This document shows, piece by piece, positions 53,250 to 61,310 of a stretch of 64,000 bases of DNA. The notes under the pieces are model-generated. The model saw only the letters and a list, made by a program, of their open reading frames with translations. It searched no databases and was not told where the DNA came from. A program made the position numbers and the translations under genes. The stretch is from Mycobacterium fragae (lineage in GTDB: Bacteria > Actinomycetota > Actinomycetes > Mycobacteriales > Mycobacteriaceae), in contig NZ_LQOW01000034.1 of assembly GCF_002102185.1 (NCBI RefSeq), forward strand, positions 62,001-126,000, read 5' to 3'. Each line of letters opens with the position of its first letter. Position 1 is the first letter of the stretch.

Positions 53250-54488
53250 ATGAATACCGCGGACGACACCATCAGGACAAGATTCGCAACCGACGACGAC
53301 TGGCAGGCGGTCTATGAAAATCAGGCCCGTGCATACGGAGTTTCGATGGAGCCGAGCGACATCGAAGCCTGGAAACGCCGGGTCAGGCTTGACGACATTC
53401 TGGTTGCCGAGGATGTCTCAGATCCTCGGCACCCATTCCTGGTCGGTACCTCTCTCTACTACAAGCTGCGGCTCACCGTGCCAGGCGGTGCCAGTCTCGA
53501 TGCCGCGTGGTTGGCGATGATTGCCGTTGCGGCCACACATCAAGGAAGGAAAATTTGGCAGCGGATCAGTGTCGAGGGTTTCGGAATACTCCAGGACCGG
53601 GGCTATCCGATCCTTTGTGGTGTTCCGACCCAGCCGGCGGTCTATGAGATCTTGGGCGCAGGAGTGGCCAGCTATTCGCGGAAATACAATATCGAGCCGC
53701 GTTTTACGGACCTGCGGGTCAAACCGAGCCGGAATCGGGCGCGAGAGGTCGGTGCTTCCGAGGCAGCCCCCCACTTGCCGCCAATTTATGATCGATGGTG
53801 TGCCAAAACGCATGGGGCGCTCAGCCGGGACAGCGCGTGGTGGGCCGACTACTTGGAAGACAGGCCGACGCAACGGGATAACGGCTCGGCGCTCAATTTC
53901 ATAATTCATCCAGATGGGTTTCTGGCATACCGAGTAATCGGGGCATCACCACACGCCTTTCGGCGGCCGTTTGGCACCGTGGTCGTCGAAGACTTCTGCC
54001 CCGTCACAGACGAAGCGCACACTGAACTGCTTGCGACGCTCATCGGTATGAAGATGTTCGACAACATAGTGATCGAGGTCCCGGTCGACGACCCGCTTCT
54101 GCTCAAACTCAGGGATCAGCTTGCCGCCCCAACGACGGGCGTGTGCGATTTTCTCTGGATGCGAATCATGGATGTACCGGAAGTGCTTGGCGCGCGGGAG
54201 TACTCCGCCGATGCCGATGTCGTTCTGGAAGTCAGTGATCCGCTCAGCGTCGCGGGAGGACGATTCTTGCTCCAGATTCGTGATGGCGTCGGGAAGTGCA
54301 CGCCGCATGACGGGCCCCCGGACATCAAAATCGGCCTAAATGAGCTGGGAACGATCTACATGGGTGCGCATCGAGCGTCGGAGCTTCACCGAGCCAACCG
54401 CATCACCGAACTGCATGACGGTGCGCTACGCAATCTGGATGCCGCCTTCAGCACCGCGCGGGCGCCCTACTGCGGCACGCTATTTTGA
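53250..54488 (+). CDS. Eis-like GNAT N-acetyltransferase
   Basis: 412 residues from ATG 53250 (TTG 53241 is an alternative). Features of the Eis family: an N-terminal GNAT domain with AAWLAMIAVAATHQGRKIWQRI (acetyl-CoA loop region, residues ~86-107), a second GNAT-like domain (~150-290), a C-terminal sterol-carrier-protein-like domain with GVGKCTPHDGPPDIKIGLNELG, and a terminal Phe in the segment APYCGTLF, whose carboxylate is part of the active site in Eis. Eis enzymes acetylate amines of aminoglycosides, lysine or peptides. Divergent from the MmpL gene and convergent with the amidohydrolase gene (9-bp overlap). Confidence 0.85.
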   Translation: MNTADDTIRTRFATDDDWQAVYENQARAYGVSMEPSDIEAWKRRVRLDDILVAEDVSDPRHPFLVGTSLYYKLRLTVPGGASLDAAWLAMIAVAATHQGRKIWQRISVEGFGILQDRGYPILCGVPTQPAVYEILGAGVASYSRKYNIEPRFTDLRVKPSRNRAREVGASEAAPHLPPIYDRWCAKTHGALSRDSAWWADYLEDRPTQRDNGSALNFIIHPDGFLAYRVIGASPHAFRRPFGTVVVEDFCPVTDEAHTELLATLIGMKMFDNIVIEVPVDDPLLLKLRDQLAAPTTGVCDFLWMRIMDVPEVLGAREYSADADVVLEVSDPLSVAGGRFLLQIRDGVGKCTPHDGPPDIKIGLNELGTIYMGAHRASELHRANRITELHDGALRNLDAAFSTARAPYCGTLF

Positions 54489-55730
54489 TGTGACCCGAGT
54501 CGGATCCTTATAGATCACACCGTCTTTCATGACGAAGTTCACGCGGCCGGTGACCTCGATGTCAGTGAACGGATCGCCGGGCATCGCGACCAGATCCGCG
54601 ATCTTGCCCTCGGCGATCACCCCCAGATCGTCAAGCCGCAGCAGCTCGGCGGCAATGCTGGTGGCGGCCTGCAGTGCCCGCAGCGGGGTGATGCCGGTGG
54701 ACACCATCGTCGGAAATTCCTGCCAGTTCTCGTGATGCGGGAACATCCCAGCGTCGGTTCCGAAGGCGATCCGCACATTACTGGCGGCCAGCCGCTCGGC
54801 GGCGTCCAGTAACGGGCCGCGGTACTTCTGCGCTTTGCGACGCGCGTACTCCGGCATGACCGCCCACATCGGGTCGTCCTCGCCGCGCCGCGCGCCGGAC
54901 ACAATGGCGTACTGGGTGGGCACCATGAACACGCCGGCGTCCTCCATCATTCGCAGCGTTTCGGCCAAGGCGAGGTTGCCGTGCTCGATGCTGCGCACCC
55001 CGGCGCGAAGGGCGCGCTGGATGCCTTCGTCACCGTAACTGTGTGGAGTGACCGGGATATCGAGGTCCGCGGCCGTCGCGACCAGCACGTCCATCTCCTC
55101 TTGGCTATAGGTGGCCTGGCCCGGATCGTCCGACGGTGAGGCGAAGCCGCCGGTCGCGGCGAACTTGATCCAGTCGGCGCCGGCGCGGATCTCCTGCCTG
55201 ACCCTGGTGCGGATCTCGTCGCGACCATCGGCGGCTGCCAGTTCCAGCGCCCGCGAACACCCTTGATATTCGTCGGCGACCATTCCGCTGAAGTCGCCGT
55301 GGCCCCCGCGCGCGGAGATCATGTGGGGCGCCACCACCATCCGCGGACCCTCGACGATGCCGGCTGCCACCGCGTTGCGCAGGTCGACCGTCGGGTAGTC
55401 GAGGTCCCCGCAGCCGAGGTCGCGGATGGTGGTAAAACCATTGTGCAGCAACGCCTTCAGCACCGGCAGCGCCTTGAGCGTCTTTGCGACGCTGGAGTCG
55501 AGGGCCACCGCCGGACCAAGCGGGGGCGCAATCGTGACATGGACATGGCAGTCCATGAAGCCGGGGGTCAGGGTGTGCCCGGACAGGTCCACCACCTGCG
55601 CGTCGGTCGGCGCCTCGATGCGTTCACCGAGCCGCTGGATGCGCCCGCCGACGACCAAGACCTGGCGCGGCGCCGCCCGATCCGAAATTCCGTCCCACAC
55701 GTTGGCGCCGGTGATCAGGGTCGCTGCCAT
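54480..55730 (-). CDS. Amidohydrolase-family metal-dependent hydrolase (imidazolonepropionase/prolidase-like)
   Basis: 416 residues from ATG 55730, preceded by AAGAGGT. Metal-binding amidohydrolase: HxH in FMDCHVHV (residues ~61-68), bridging Lys in GADWIKFAATGG (~165-176), His in VTPHSYGDEG (~208) and IEHGN (~227-231), Asp in AFGTDAGMFPHHE (~300). This Lys-containing binuclear set is that of cyclic amidase and Xaa-Pro/Xaa-Arg dipeptidase-like enzymes. The N-terminal extension upstream of 55730 overlaps the next gene and is not needed. Starts inside the 3' end of the methyltransferase gene (16-bp overlap), so the two are co-translated. Confidence 0.88.
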   Translation of the reverse strand: MAATLITGANVWDGISDRAAPRQVLVVGGRIQRLGERIEAPTDAQVVDLSGHTLTPGFMDCHVHVTIAPPLGPAVALDSSVAKTLKALPVLKALLHNGFTTIRDLGCGDLDYPTVDLRNAVAAGIVEGPRMVVAPHMISARGGHGDFSGMVADEYQGCSRALELAAADGRDEIRTRVRQEIRAGADWIKFAATGGFASPSDDPGQATYSQEEMDVLVATAADLDIPVTPHSYGDEGIQRALRAGVRSIEHGNLALAETLRMMEDAGVFMVPTQYAIVSGARRGEDDPMWAVMPEYARRKAQKYRGPLLDAAERLAASNVRIAFGTDAGMFPHHENWQEFPTMVSTGITPLRALQAATSIAAELLRLDDLGVIAEGKIADLVAMPGDPFTDIEVTGRVNFVMKDGVIYKDPTRVTSK

Positions 55731-56575
55731 CCGTGACCTCTTTTGAACTCGTAGCGCAGGATGCGGGCTTTGCGGGCCGACGCCGCAAAGCGCCCGGAGA
55801 TCTTGGTCGCCAGCCGAATCCAGCCAGGAAACAGCTCGACCTCGGGGGCATGCGCCAGGCTGGCCTCCTCCACCAGCCGCAGCCGCGGATTCCAGCTCTC
55901 GGGCTCGTGGGCGTCCTTGAAACCTCGGTATCCCCACTGGCTTCCGACTGCGCCGAACATTTTCTGCGGGGCCAGTTTCACGGCGAGGCTGCTGAACCAG
56001 CCGATGCGGCCGTAATCGTTGAAAGCCAGCTGGCCAGAACCGAACCGGTCGGTGATGCCGGCGAATACGCCGACAATCACCGGCTCTGACAGAAACGCGA
56101 ACAGACCGTCGGCGATCACCATCGTGGGCCGGTCGCCGGGAATCGTGTCGGCCCAGTTCGGGTCTGCCACCGACGCGGCAACCGAGTGGGCCTGCTTGCG
56201 GGCGGGCATCACCTCGTCGCGCACCGCGATGACGTTCGGCAGATCGACGCTGTACCAGTCCACGCCGGCGGGCGGGTCGACGCGGATCGCCCCGGTGTCC
56301 AACCCGGCACCGAGGTCAACCACGACGGCATCGGGATGCTCGGAAACGAAAGCCCGCATTCGGTCGTCGAGCATCTTGGCCCGCAGCGCCGACTGGCACA
56401 CCACACTGGTTGGCACGCCCAGTGCGGCGAAGTCGTAGTCGATCCTGGCGACGATCTCGTCGGCGAGCGTGTCGCCCAGGATCGGACGTGGCCACCGGCT
56501 GTCCAACGCCCTTGCGTACTGGGTCAAAAGCGCGGTTTGCTCCACCGCGCTGAAACTGCCGACGTCGATTCCCAT
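55715..56575 (-). CDS. LCM/Ppm1-like class I methyltransferase
   Basis: 286 residues from ATG 56575 (MGIDVGSFSAVEQTAL). The leucine carboxyl methyltransferase family is common in mycobacteria: motif VVDLGAGLDTGAIRVD (residues ~81-96), VDWYSVDLPNVIAVRDEV (~100-117), VIADGLFAFLSE (~149-160). It transfers a methyl group from SAM, often to polyketide or lipid hydroxyl/carboxyl groups; substrate unknown. It heads a two-gene operon with the amidohydrolase. The next gene upstream (fadD11) is divergent, 213 bp away. Confidence 0.85.
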   Translation of the reverse strand: MGIDVGSFSAVEQTALLTQYARALDSRWPRPILGDTLADEIVARIDYDFAALGVPTSVVCQSALRAKMLDDRMRAFVSEHPDAVVVDLGAGLDTGAIRVDPPAGVDWYSVDLPNVIAVRDEVMPARKQAHSVAASVADPNWADTIPGDRPTMVIADGLFAFLSEPVIVGVFAGITDRFGSGQLAFNDYGRIGWFSSLAVKLAPQKMFGAVGSQWGYRGFKDAHEPESWNPRLRLVEEASLAHAPEVELFPGWIRLATKISGRFAASARKARILRYEFKRGHGWQRP

Positions 56576-56788
56576 CAATGACGAACCTACCGTCCGCACC
56601 CCGCGCTGCCTCGGTGCCACGAGAAACTGCAAAGGTTTGTGCACAATCCGGCCGGATCGGTGCGCAGCGTGGCTAGCTGGTCCGCGATCAGCGCCATACG
56701 GTCGCAGCAGGTTTCAGGTCACCGTGGCTACGACATAGGCTCGTGGGTGTTGGAGTGCTGCGCCCGCACGAACACCAGGAGGACCGAG

Positions 56789-58615
56789 ATGATCACGTCC
56801 GAGCGGCCGACCACCCTGTGTGAGGCATTTCAGCGCACGGCAGCGATCCAGCCGGACTCTGTTGCGCTTCGCACCCCCGGCGACACACAGACACTCAGCT
56901 GGCGGGATTACGGCGCACAAGTGCGTCGAGTGGCGGCCGGCCTGGCCGGACTCGGGGTTCGCCGCGGCGACACGGTTTCGCTGATGATGGCCAACCGGAT
57001 CGAGTTCTACCCGCTGGACACCGGCGCGCAACATGTCGGCGCCACGTCGTTCTCGCTATACAACACGCTGCCGGCCGAGGAAATCACGTATCTGCTCGGC
57101 AACGCAGGCACCAAGGTCGTGATCTGCGAGGAACAATACGTCGACCGGATCCGCGCCAGCGGCGCGGCCATCGAGCACCTTGTCTGCGTCGACGGATCAC
57201 CCGACGGCACGCTCACGCTCGACGAACTCTATGCCGCCGGTAGTGATGACTTCGATTTCGAATCGACCTGGCGGGCAGTGCAACCCGACGACGTCGCGAC
57301 CCTCATCTACACCTCCGGCACCACCGGCAAGCCCAAGGGTGTGGAGACGACGCACAAGAATCTGTTGTTCGAAGCGTTCACCGTCGAGGCGGTGCTGGGA
57401 ATCGAGTTCGGCGACCGGATCACGTCGTTCCTGCCTTCGGCGCACATCGCCGACCGGATGACCGGTCTCTACACCCAGGAAGTGTTCGGAACCCAGGTTA
57501 CGGTGGTTTCCGACGGGCGCAACATCGCGGCGGCGCTGCCCGATACACGGCCCACCATTTGGGGCGCGGTGCCCCGGGTATGGGAAAAGCTCAAGGCTGC
57601 AATCGAATTCGCTGTCACGCATGAACGCGACGAGACCAAGCGCCAAGCATTGCAGTGGGGCATGTCGGTCGCCGCCAAGCGCGCCGCCGCGCTGGTCGCC
57701 GGTGAACCGGAGTCGGATGAGGTAGCGGCCGAGTGGGCCAAAGCCGATGAGCTGGTGTTGTCGAAGCTGCGAGAGCGGCTCGGCTTCGGTGAGCTGCGGT
57801 GGGCGGTCTCGGGTGCGGCCCCGATCCCGAAGGAGACACTGGCATTCTTCCTAGGAATCGGCATCCCGATCGCCGAACTTTGGGGTATGTCCGAACTGAG
57901 TTGCATCGCCACGCTGAGCCATCCCCGCGATGCGCGGCTCGGGACCGTCGGCAAGTTGTTGCCGGGGCTGGAATGCAAGATCGCGGACGACGGCGAGTTT
58001 TTGGTGCGCGGGCCGCTGGTGATGAAGGGCTACCGCAAGGAGCCGGAGAAGACCGCCGAGGCGATCGACGCCGACGGGTGGCTGCACACCGGCGACATCC
58101 TCGAGATCGACTCAGACGGCTATTTGCGGGTGGTCGACCGGAAGAAGGAGTTGATCATCAACGCGGCCGGCAAGAACATGTCGCCGGCCAACATCGAGAA
58201 CGCAATCCTGGCCGCCTGTCCCATGGTGGGCGCGATGGTCACGATCGGCGACGGGCGACCCTACAACACCGCGCTGATGGTCTTCGACGCCGACTCGGTC
58301 GGGCCCTATGCGGCCAGGCACGGACTGGCCGACGCCTCTCCCGCGGCGCTGGCCGCCGATCCGGAGGTGATCGCGCGCATCGCCGCCGGCGTGGCCGAGG
58401 GCAACAAGAAACTGTCCCGGGTGGAGCAGATCAAGCGCTTCCGGGTGCTGCCCACGCTGTGGGAGCCCGGCGGTGACGAGGTGACGTTGACGATGAAGCT
58501 CAAGCGCCGACCGATCGCCGAGAAGTACGCCGCCGAGATCGAAGAGCTCTACGCGAGCGAGCCGGGCCCGGACGTCCACGAGCCGATGAGCACACCGACC
58601 GCGCAGCCGGCGTGA
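56789..58615 (+). CDS. fadD11: Long-chain acyl-CoA synthetase, FadD11-like
   Basis: 608 residues from ATG 56789, with AGGAGG at 56777-56782. Adenylate-forming ligase of the ACSBG/FadD15 type: P-loop LIYTSGTTGKPKGVETTH (residues ~171-188), FLPSAHIADRM, WGMSELSCIATLS (~365-377), DGWLHTGDILEID, RKKELIINAAGKNMSPANIE (~450-470). The ~70-residue helical insert (residues 270-330) is normal for this group. Activates a fatty acid as its CoA thioester. Position before the Rv1558 homologue supports the fadD11 name. Confidence 0.88.
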   Translation: MITSERPTTLCEAFQRTAAIQPDSVALRTPGDTQTLSWRDYGAQVRRVAAGLAGLGVRRGDTVSLMMANRIEFYPLDTGAQHVGATSFSLYNTLPAEEITYLLGNAGTKVVICEEQYVDRIRASGAAIEHLVCVDGSPDGTLTLDELYAAGSDDFDFESTWRAVQPDDVATLIYTSGTTGKPKGVETTHKNLLFEAFTVEAVLGIEFGDRITSFLPSAHIADRMTGLYTQEVFGTQVTVVSDGRNIAAALPDTRPTIWGAVPRVWEKLKAAIEFAVTHERDETKRQALQWGMSVAAKRAAALVAGEPESDEVAAEWAKADELVLSKLRERLGFGELRWAVSGAAPIPKETLAFFLGIGIPIAELWGMSELSCIATLSHPRDARLGTVGKLLPGLECKIADDGEFLVRGPLVMKGYRKEPEKTAEAIDADGWLHTGDILEIDSDGYLRVVDRKKELIINAAGKNMSPANIENAILAACPMVGAMVTIGDGRPYNTALMVFDADSVGPYAARHGLADASPAALAADPEVIARIAAGVAEGNKKLSRVEQIKRFRVLPTLWEPGGDEVTLTMKLKRRPIAEKYAAEIEELYASEPGPDVHEPMSTPTAQPA

Positions 58616-58635
58616 CCGGGTCATAAGGTGGGCGC

Positions 58636-59073
58636 ATGCCACTTTCAGGGGAATACGCGCCTGGCGCGCTGGACTGGTCTCGTGAGCAGGCGGAGAAGTA
58701 CATGGCCTCCGGTGGAAACGAGGGCACCGAATTACAGGGAAAGCCGGTCATCCTGCTGACCACCGTCGGCGCCAAGACCGGAAAGCTTCGCAAGACCCCG
58801 CTGATGCGGGTCGAGCACGACGGCGAGTACGCGATCGTGGCGTCGCTGGGCGGCGCACCGAAGCACCCGGTCTGGTACCACAACATCAAGAAGAACCCGC
58901 GCGTCGAGCTGCAGGACGGGACTGTCACCGGTGACTACGAGGCCCGCGAGGTCTTCGGCGACGAGAAGGCGATCTGGTGGGAACGTGCCGTCGAGGTCTG
59001 GCCGGACTACGCCGAGTACCAGACCAAGACCGACCGGCAGATTCCGGTGTTTGTGCTGACCCCTGTGCGCTGA
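58636..59073 (+). CDS. F420-dependent deazaflavin nitroreductase (Ddn) family protein (Rv1558-like)
   Basis: 145 residues from ATG 58636, 20 bp after fadD11. Split-barrel DDN fold: VILLTTVGAKTGKLRKTPLMRVEHDGEYAIVASLGGAPKHPVWYHNIKKNP region (residues ~38-88) with the F420-contacting GAKTGKxRxTPL and the conserved WYxN. Members reduce quinones or nitro compounds with F420H2. It is probably co-transcribed with fadD11. Confidence 0.92.
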   Translation: MPLSGEYAPGALDWSREQAEKYMASGGNEGTELQGKPVILLTTVGAKTGKLRKTPLMRVEHDGEYAIVASLGGAPKHPVWYHNIKKNPRVELQDGTVTGDYEAREVFGDEKAIWWERAVEVWPDYAEYQTKTDRQIPVFVLTPVR

Positions 59074-59100
59074 ACTCGCTGCTAATGGCACCATTGACCG

Positions 59101-60381
59101 GTGTCCGCTGAACTGAGCCAAAGCGAAGGTTTCGGGCCGCAGTGCGCGGCCGACATCGACGCGGCGGCGAAGCGAATCGCCGGGGTGGTCGCCCCGACAC
59201 CGCTGCAGCCGTGTGACCGGTTGTCCGCGGCGACCGGTGCCACGGTCTATCTCAAGCGCGAAGATCTACAGACGGTGCGCTCCTACAAGCTGCGCGGCGC
59301 CTACAACCTGCTGGTGCAGCTCTCCGATGAGGAGATCGCCGCCGGCGTGGTGTGCTCGTCTGCCGGCAACCACGCGCAGGGCTTCGCCTACGCCTGCCGG
59401 GTGCTGGGGATTCGCGGGCGCGTCTACGTGCCGGCCAAGACGCCCAAGCAGAAGCGTGACCGCATCCGCTACCACGGCGGTGAATTCATCGACCTGATAG
59501 TGGGCGGGTCGACCTACGATCTGGCGGCTCAAGCCGCCCTCGATGACGTGGCGCGTACCGGCGCCACGCTGGTGCCGCCGTTCGACGATCCGCGGACCAT
59601 CGCCGGACAGGGCACCATCGCTGTCGAACTGCTCGACCAGCTCGACGACGAGCCGGATCTGGTGGTGGTCCCCGTCGGTGGCGGCGGGTGCATCGCCGGA
59701 ATCACCACCTACCTGGCCGAGCGGACCGTCAACACCTCCGTGCTGGGCGTCGAACCGGCCGGGGCGGCGGCGATGATGGCTGCGCTGTCGGCCGGCGGGC
59801 CGGTGACCCTGGAACATGTCGACCAATTCGTCGACGGTGCGGCGGTGAACCGGGCGGGAACGCTGACCTACGCTGCGCTGGCCGCAGCCGGCGACATGGT
59901 CTCGATCACCACGGTCGACGAAGGCGCGGTGTGCACCGCGATGCTCGACCTGTATCAACACGAGGGGATCATCGCCGAGCCGGCCGGAGCCTTGGCGGTC
60001 GCGGGCGTGCTGGAGGCCGACGTCGAGCCGGGGTCCACCGTGGTCTGCCTGGTGTCCGGCGGCAACAACGACGTCTCGCGCTATGGCGAAGTGCTGGAGC
60101 GCTCGCTGGTGCACCTCGGGCTCAAGCACTATTTCCTGGTCGACTTCCCGCAGGAGCCCGGTGCGTTGCGGCGGTTCCTCGACTCGGTCCTCGGGTCCCA
60201 GGACGACATCACCCTGTTCGAATACGTCAAACGCAACAACCGGGAAACCGGTGAGGCCCTGGTCGGCATCGAGCTGGGCTCGGCCGCCAATCTGGACGGT
60301 CTGTTGGACCGGATGCGAGCCACCGGGATTCACTTCGAAGCCCTCGAGCCGGGCTCGCCGGCCTACCGCTATTTGCTGTAG
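59101..60381 (+). CDS. ilvA: Threonine dehydratase, biosynthetic
   Basis: 426 residues from GTG 59101. PLP enzyme: Schiff-base Lys in TVRSYKLRGAYN (residues ~57-68), SSAGNHAQGFA (~83-93), phosphate loop PVGGGGCIAG (~191-200), CLVSGGNND. The C-terminal ~85 residues form a short ACT-like regulatory domain (HYFLVDFPQEPGALRRFLDSVL). Makes 2-oxobutanoate from threonine as the first step to isoleucine, with feedback inhibition by isoleucine. No leader attenuator is visible in the 27-bp gap before it. Confidence 0.96.
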   Translation: MSAELSQSEGFGPQCAADIDAAAKRIAGVVAPTPLQPCDRLSAATGATVYLKREDLQTVRSYKLRGAYNLLVQLSDEEIAAGVVCSSAGNHAQGFAYACRVLGIRGRVYVPAKTPKQKRDRIRYHGGEFIDLIVGGSTYDLAAQAALDDVARTGATLVPPFDDPRTIAGQGTIAVELLDQLDDEPDLVVVPVGGGGCIAGITTYLAERTVNTSVLGVEPAGAAAMMAALSAGGPVTLEHVDQFVDGAAVNRAGTLTYAALAAAGDMVSITTVDEGAVCTAMLDLYQHEGIIAEPAGALAVAGVLEADVEPGSTVVCLVSGGNNDVSRYGEVLERSLVHLGLKHYFLVDFPQEPGALRRFLDSVLGSQDDITLFEYVKRNNRETGEALVGIELGSAANLDGLLDRMRATGIHFEALEPGSPAYRYLL

Positions 60382-60398
60382 CCGTTGGATTTTCGATC

Positions 60399-61310
60399 AT
60401 GACAGAGTACGGATCCGGCACGCCGGGATTCGGCCTGGTCAGCGTCGGCCTGGTGATGTTTCTGGTGCTGCTGGCCGTGGTGGCAGTCTGGCTCGCTTGG
60501 CAAGGGTATGTGGCATTCCGGCTCTGGGCGCGGGTGCGCGAGGTTGCCGTGGTCCGCTGGGTAGAGACATGGGCGCGTGAGCAGATCGAAACCAGGGAAT
60601 GGCCACTGGTTGGCCGGTTGTCGCCGTCCAAAGTTGCGGGTCTCGCCCTGCTCGTCGGCTTGTCTGTGGTCGTCGCGCTGGCGGTCGGCTTTACCGAGGT
60701 GCTCGAGGACGTGCTCGAAGGTGACGGCGTCGCCGGAATCGACCAGCCGGCCACCCGGTGGCTGGCAACTCACCGTGACTTGTGGTTGACCACGACAATT
60801 CGAGTGGTCTGTGGGCCACCAGGTGTCACCGTGCTGGCTGCAGTGGCCGTCCTGACCATCGCCGCCGCCGCGCGGCGGTCTCGATCGTGGGCACCCGTGG
60901 TGTTCGGCTTGGTCGGTGGCTTCGGGATGACGCTGGTTCTCTTCACGGCCAAGGCCCTGGTGGTCCGCGACCGTCCACCCATACCTTTCGCGGTGATCAA
61001 TGCGAAGGGATTTTCCTTCCCCTCCGGCCACGCCGCCGGCATCGCCGTGGGGGTGTGCCTGACGGCGTGGATGCTGACCCGTTGGCTGATCCGTTGGTGG
61101 ACCGGGCGGGTGGTGGTGTGGACCGTGGCGATCGGCGTGGCCGCGGTAATGGGGTTCTCGCGCGTCTATCTGGGGGTGCATTACGTCAGCGACGTGCTCG
61201 CCGGCTGGTTGCTGGGCGCGACCTGGGCCGGCGCTGTCATGGTGGTCGGATCGTGGTGGCTTCAGGTGACCCGGCGGCGTGATCGGGTGCGCACCACGGC
61301 AAACGAATAA
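60399..61310 (+). CDS. PAP2-superfamily membrane phosphatase
   Basis: 303 residues from ATG 60399. Six or seven membrane segments. The three PAP2 motifs are complete: KALVVRDRPP (residues ~187-196), PSGH (~208-211), SRVYLGVHYVSD (~254-265). It dephosphorylates a lipid phosphate, such as phosphatidic acid or a polyprenyl diphosphate, on the outer face of the membrane. In M. tuberculosis a vapBC toxin-antitoxin pair occupies this spot instead. The 3' end overlaps treZ by 49 bp (convergent). Confidence 0.92.
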   Translation: MTEYGSGTPGFGLVSVGLVMFLVLLAVVAVWLAWQGYVAFRLWARVREVAVVRWVETWAREQIETREWPLVGRLSPSKVAGLALLVGLSVVVALAVGFTEVLEDVLEGDGVAGIDQPATRWLATHRDLWLTTTIRVVCGPPGVTVLAAVAVLTIAAAARRSRSWAPVVFGLVGGFGMTLVLFTAKALVVRDRPPIPFAVINAKGFSFPSGHAAGIAVGVCLTAWMLTRWLIRWWTGRVVVWTVAIGVAAVMGFSRVYLGVHYVSDVLAGWLLGATWAGAVMVVGSWWLQVTRRRDRVRTTANE

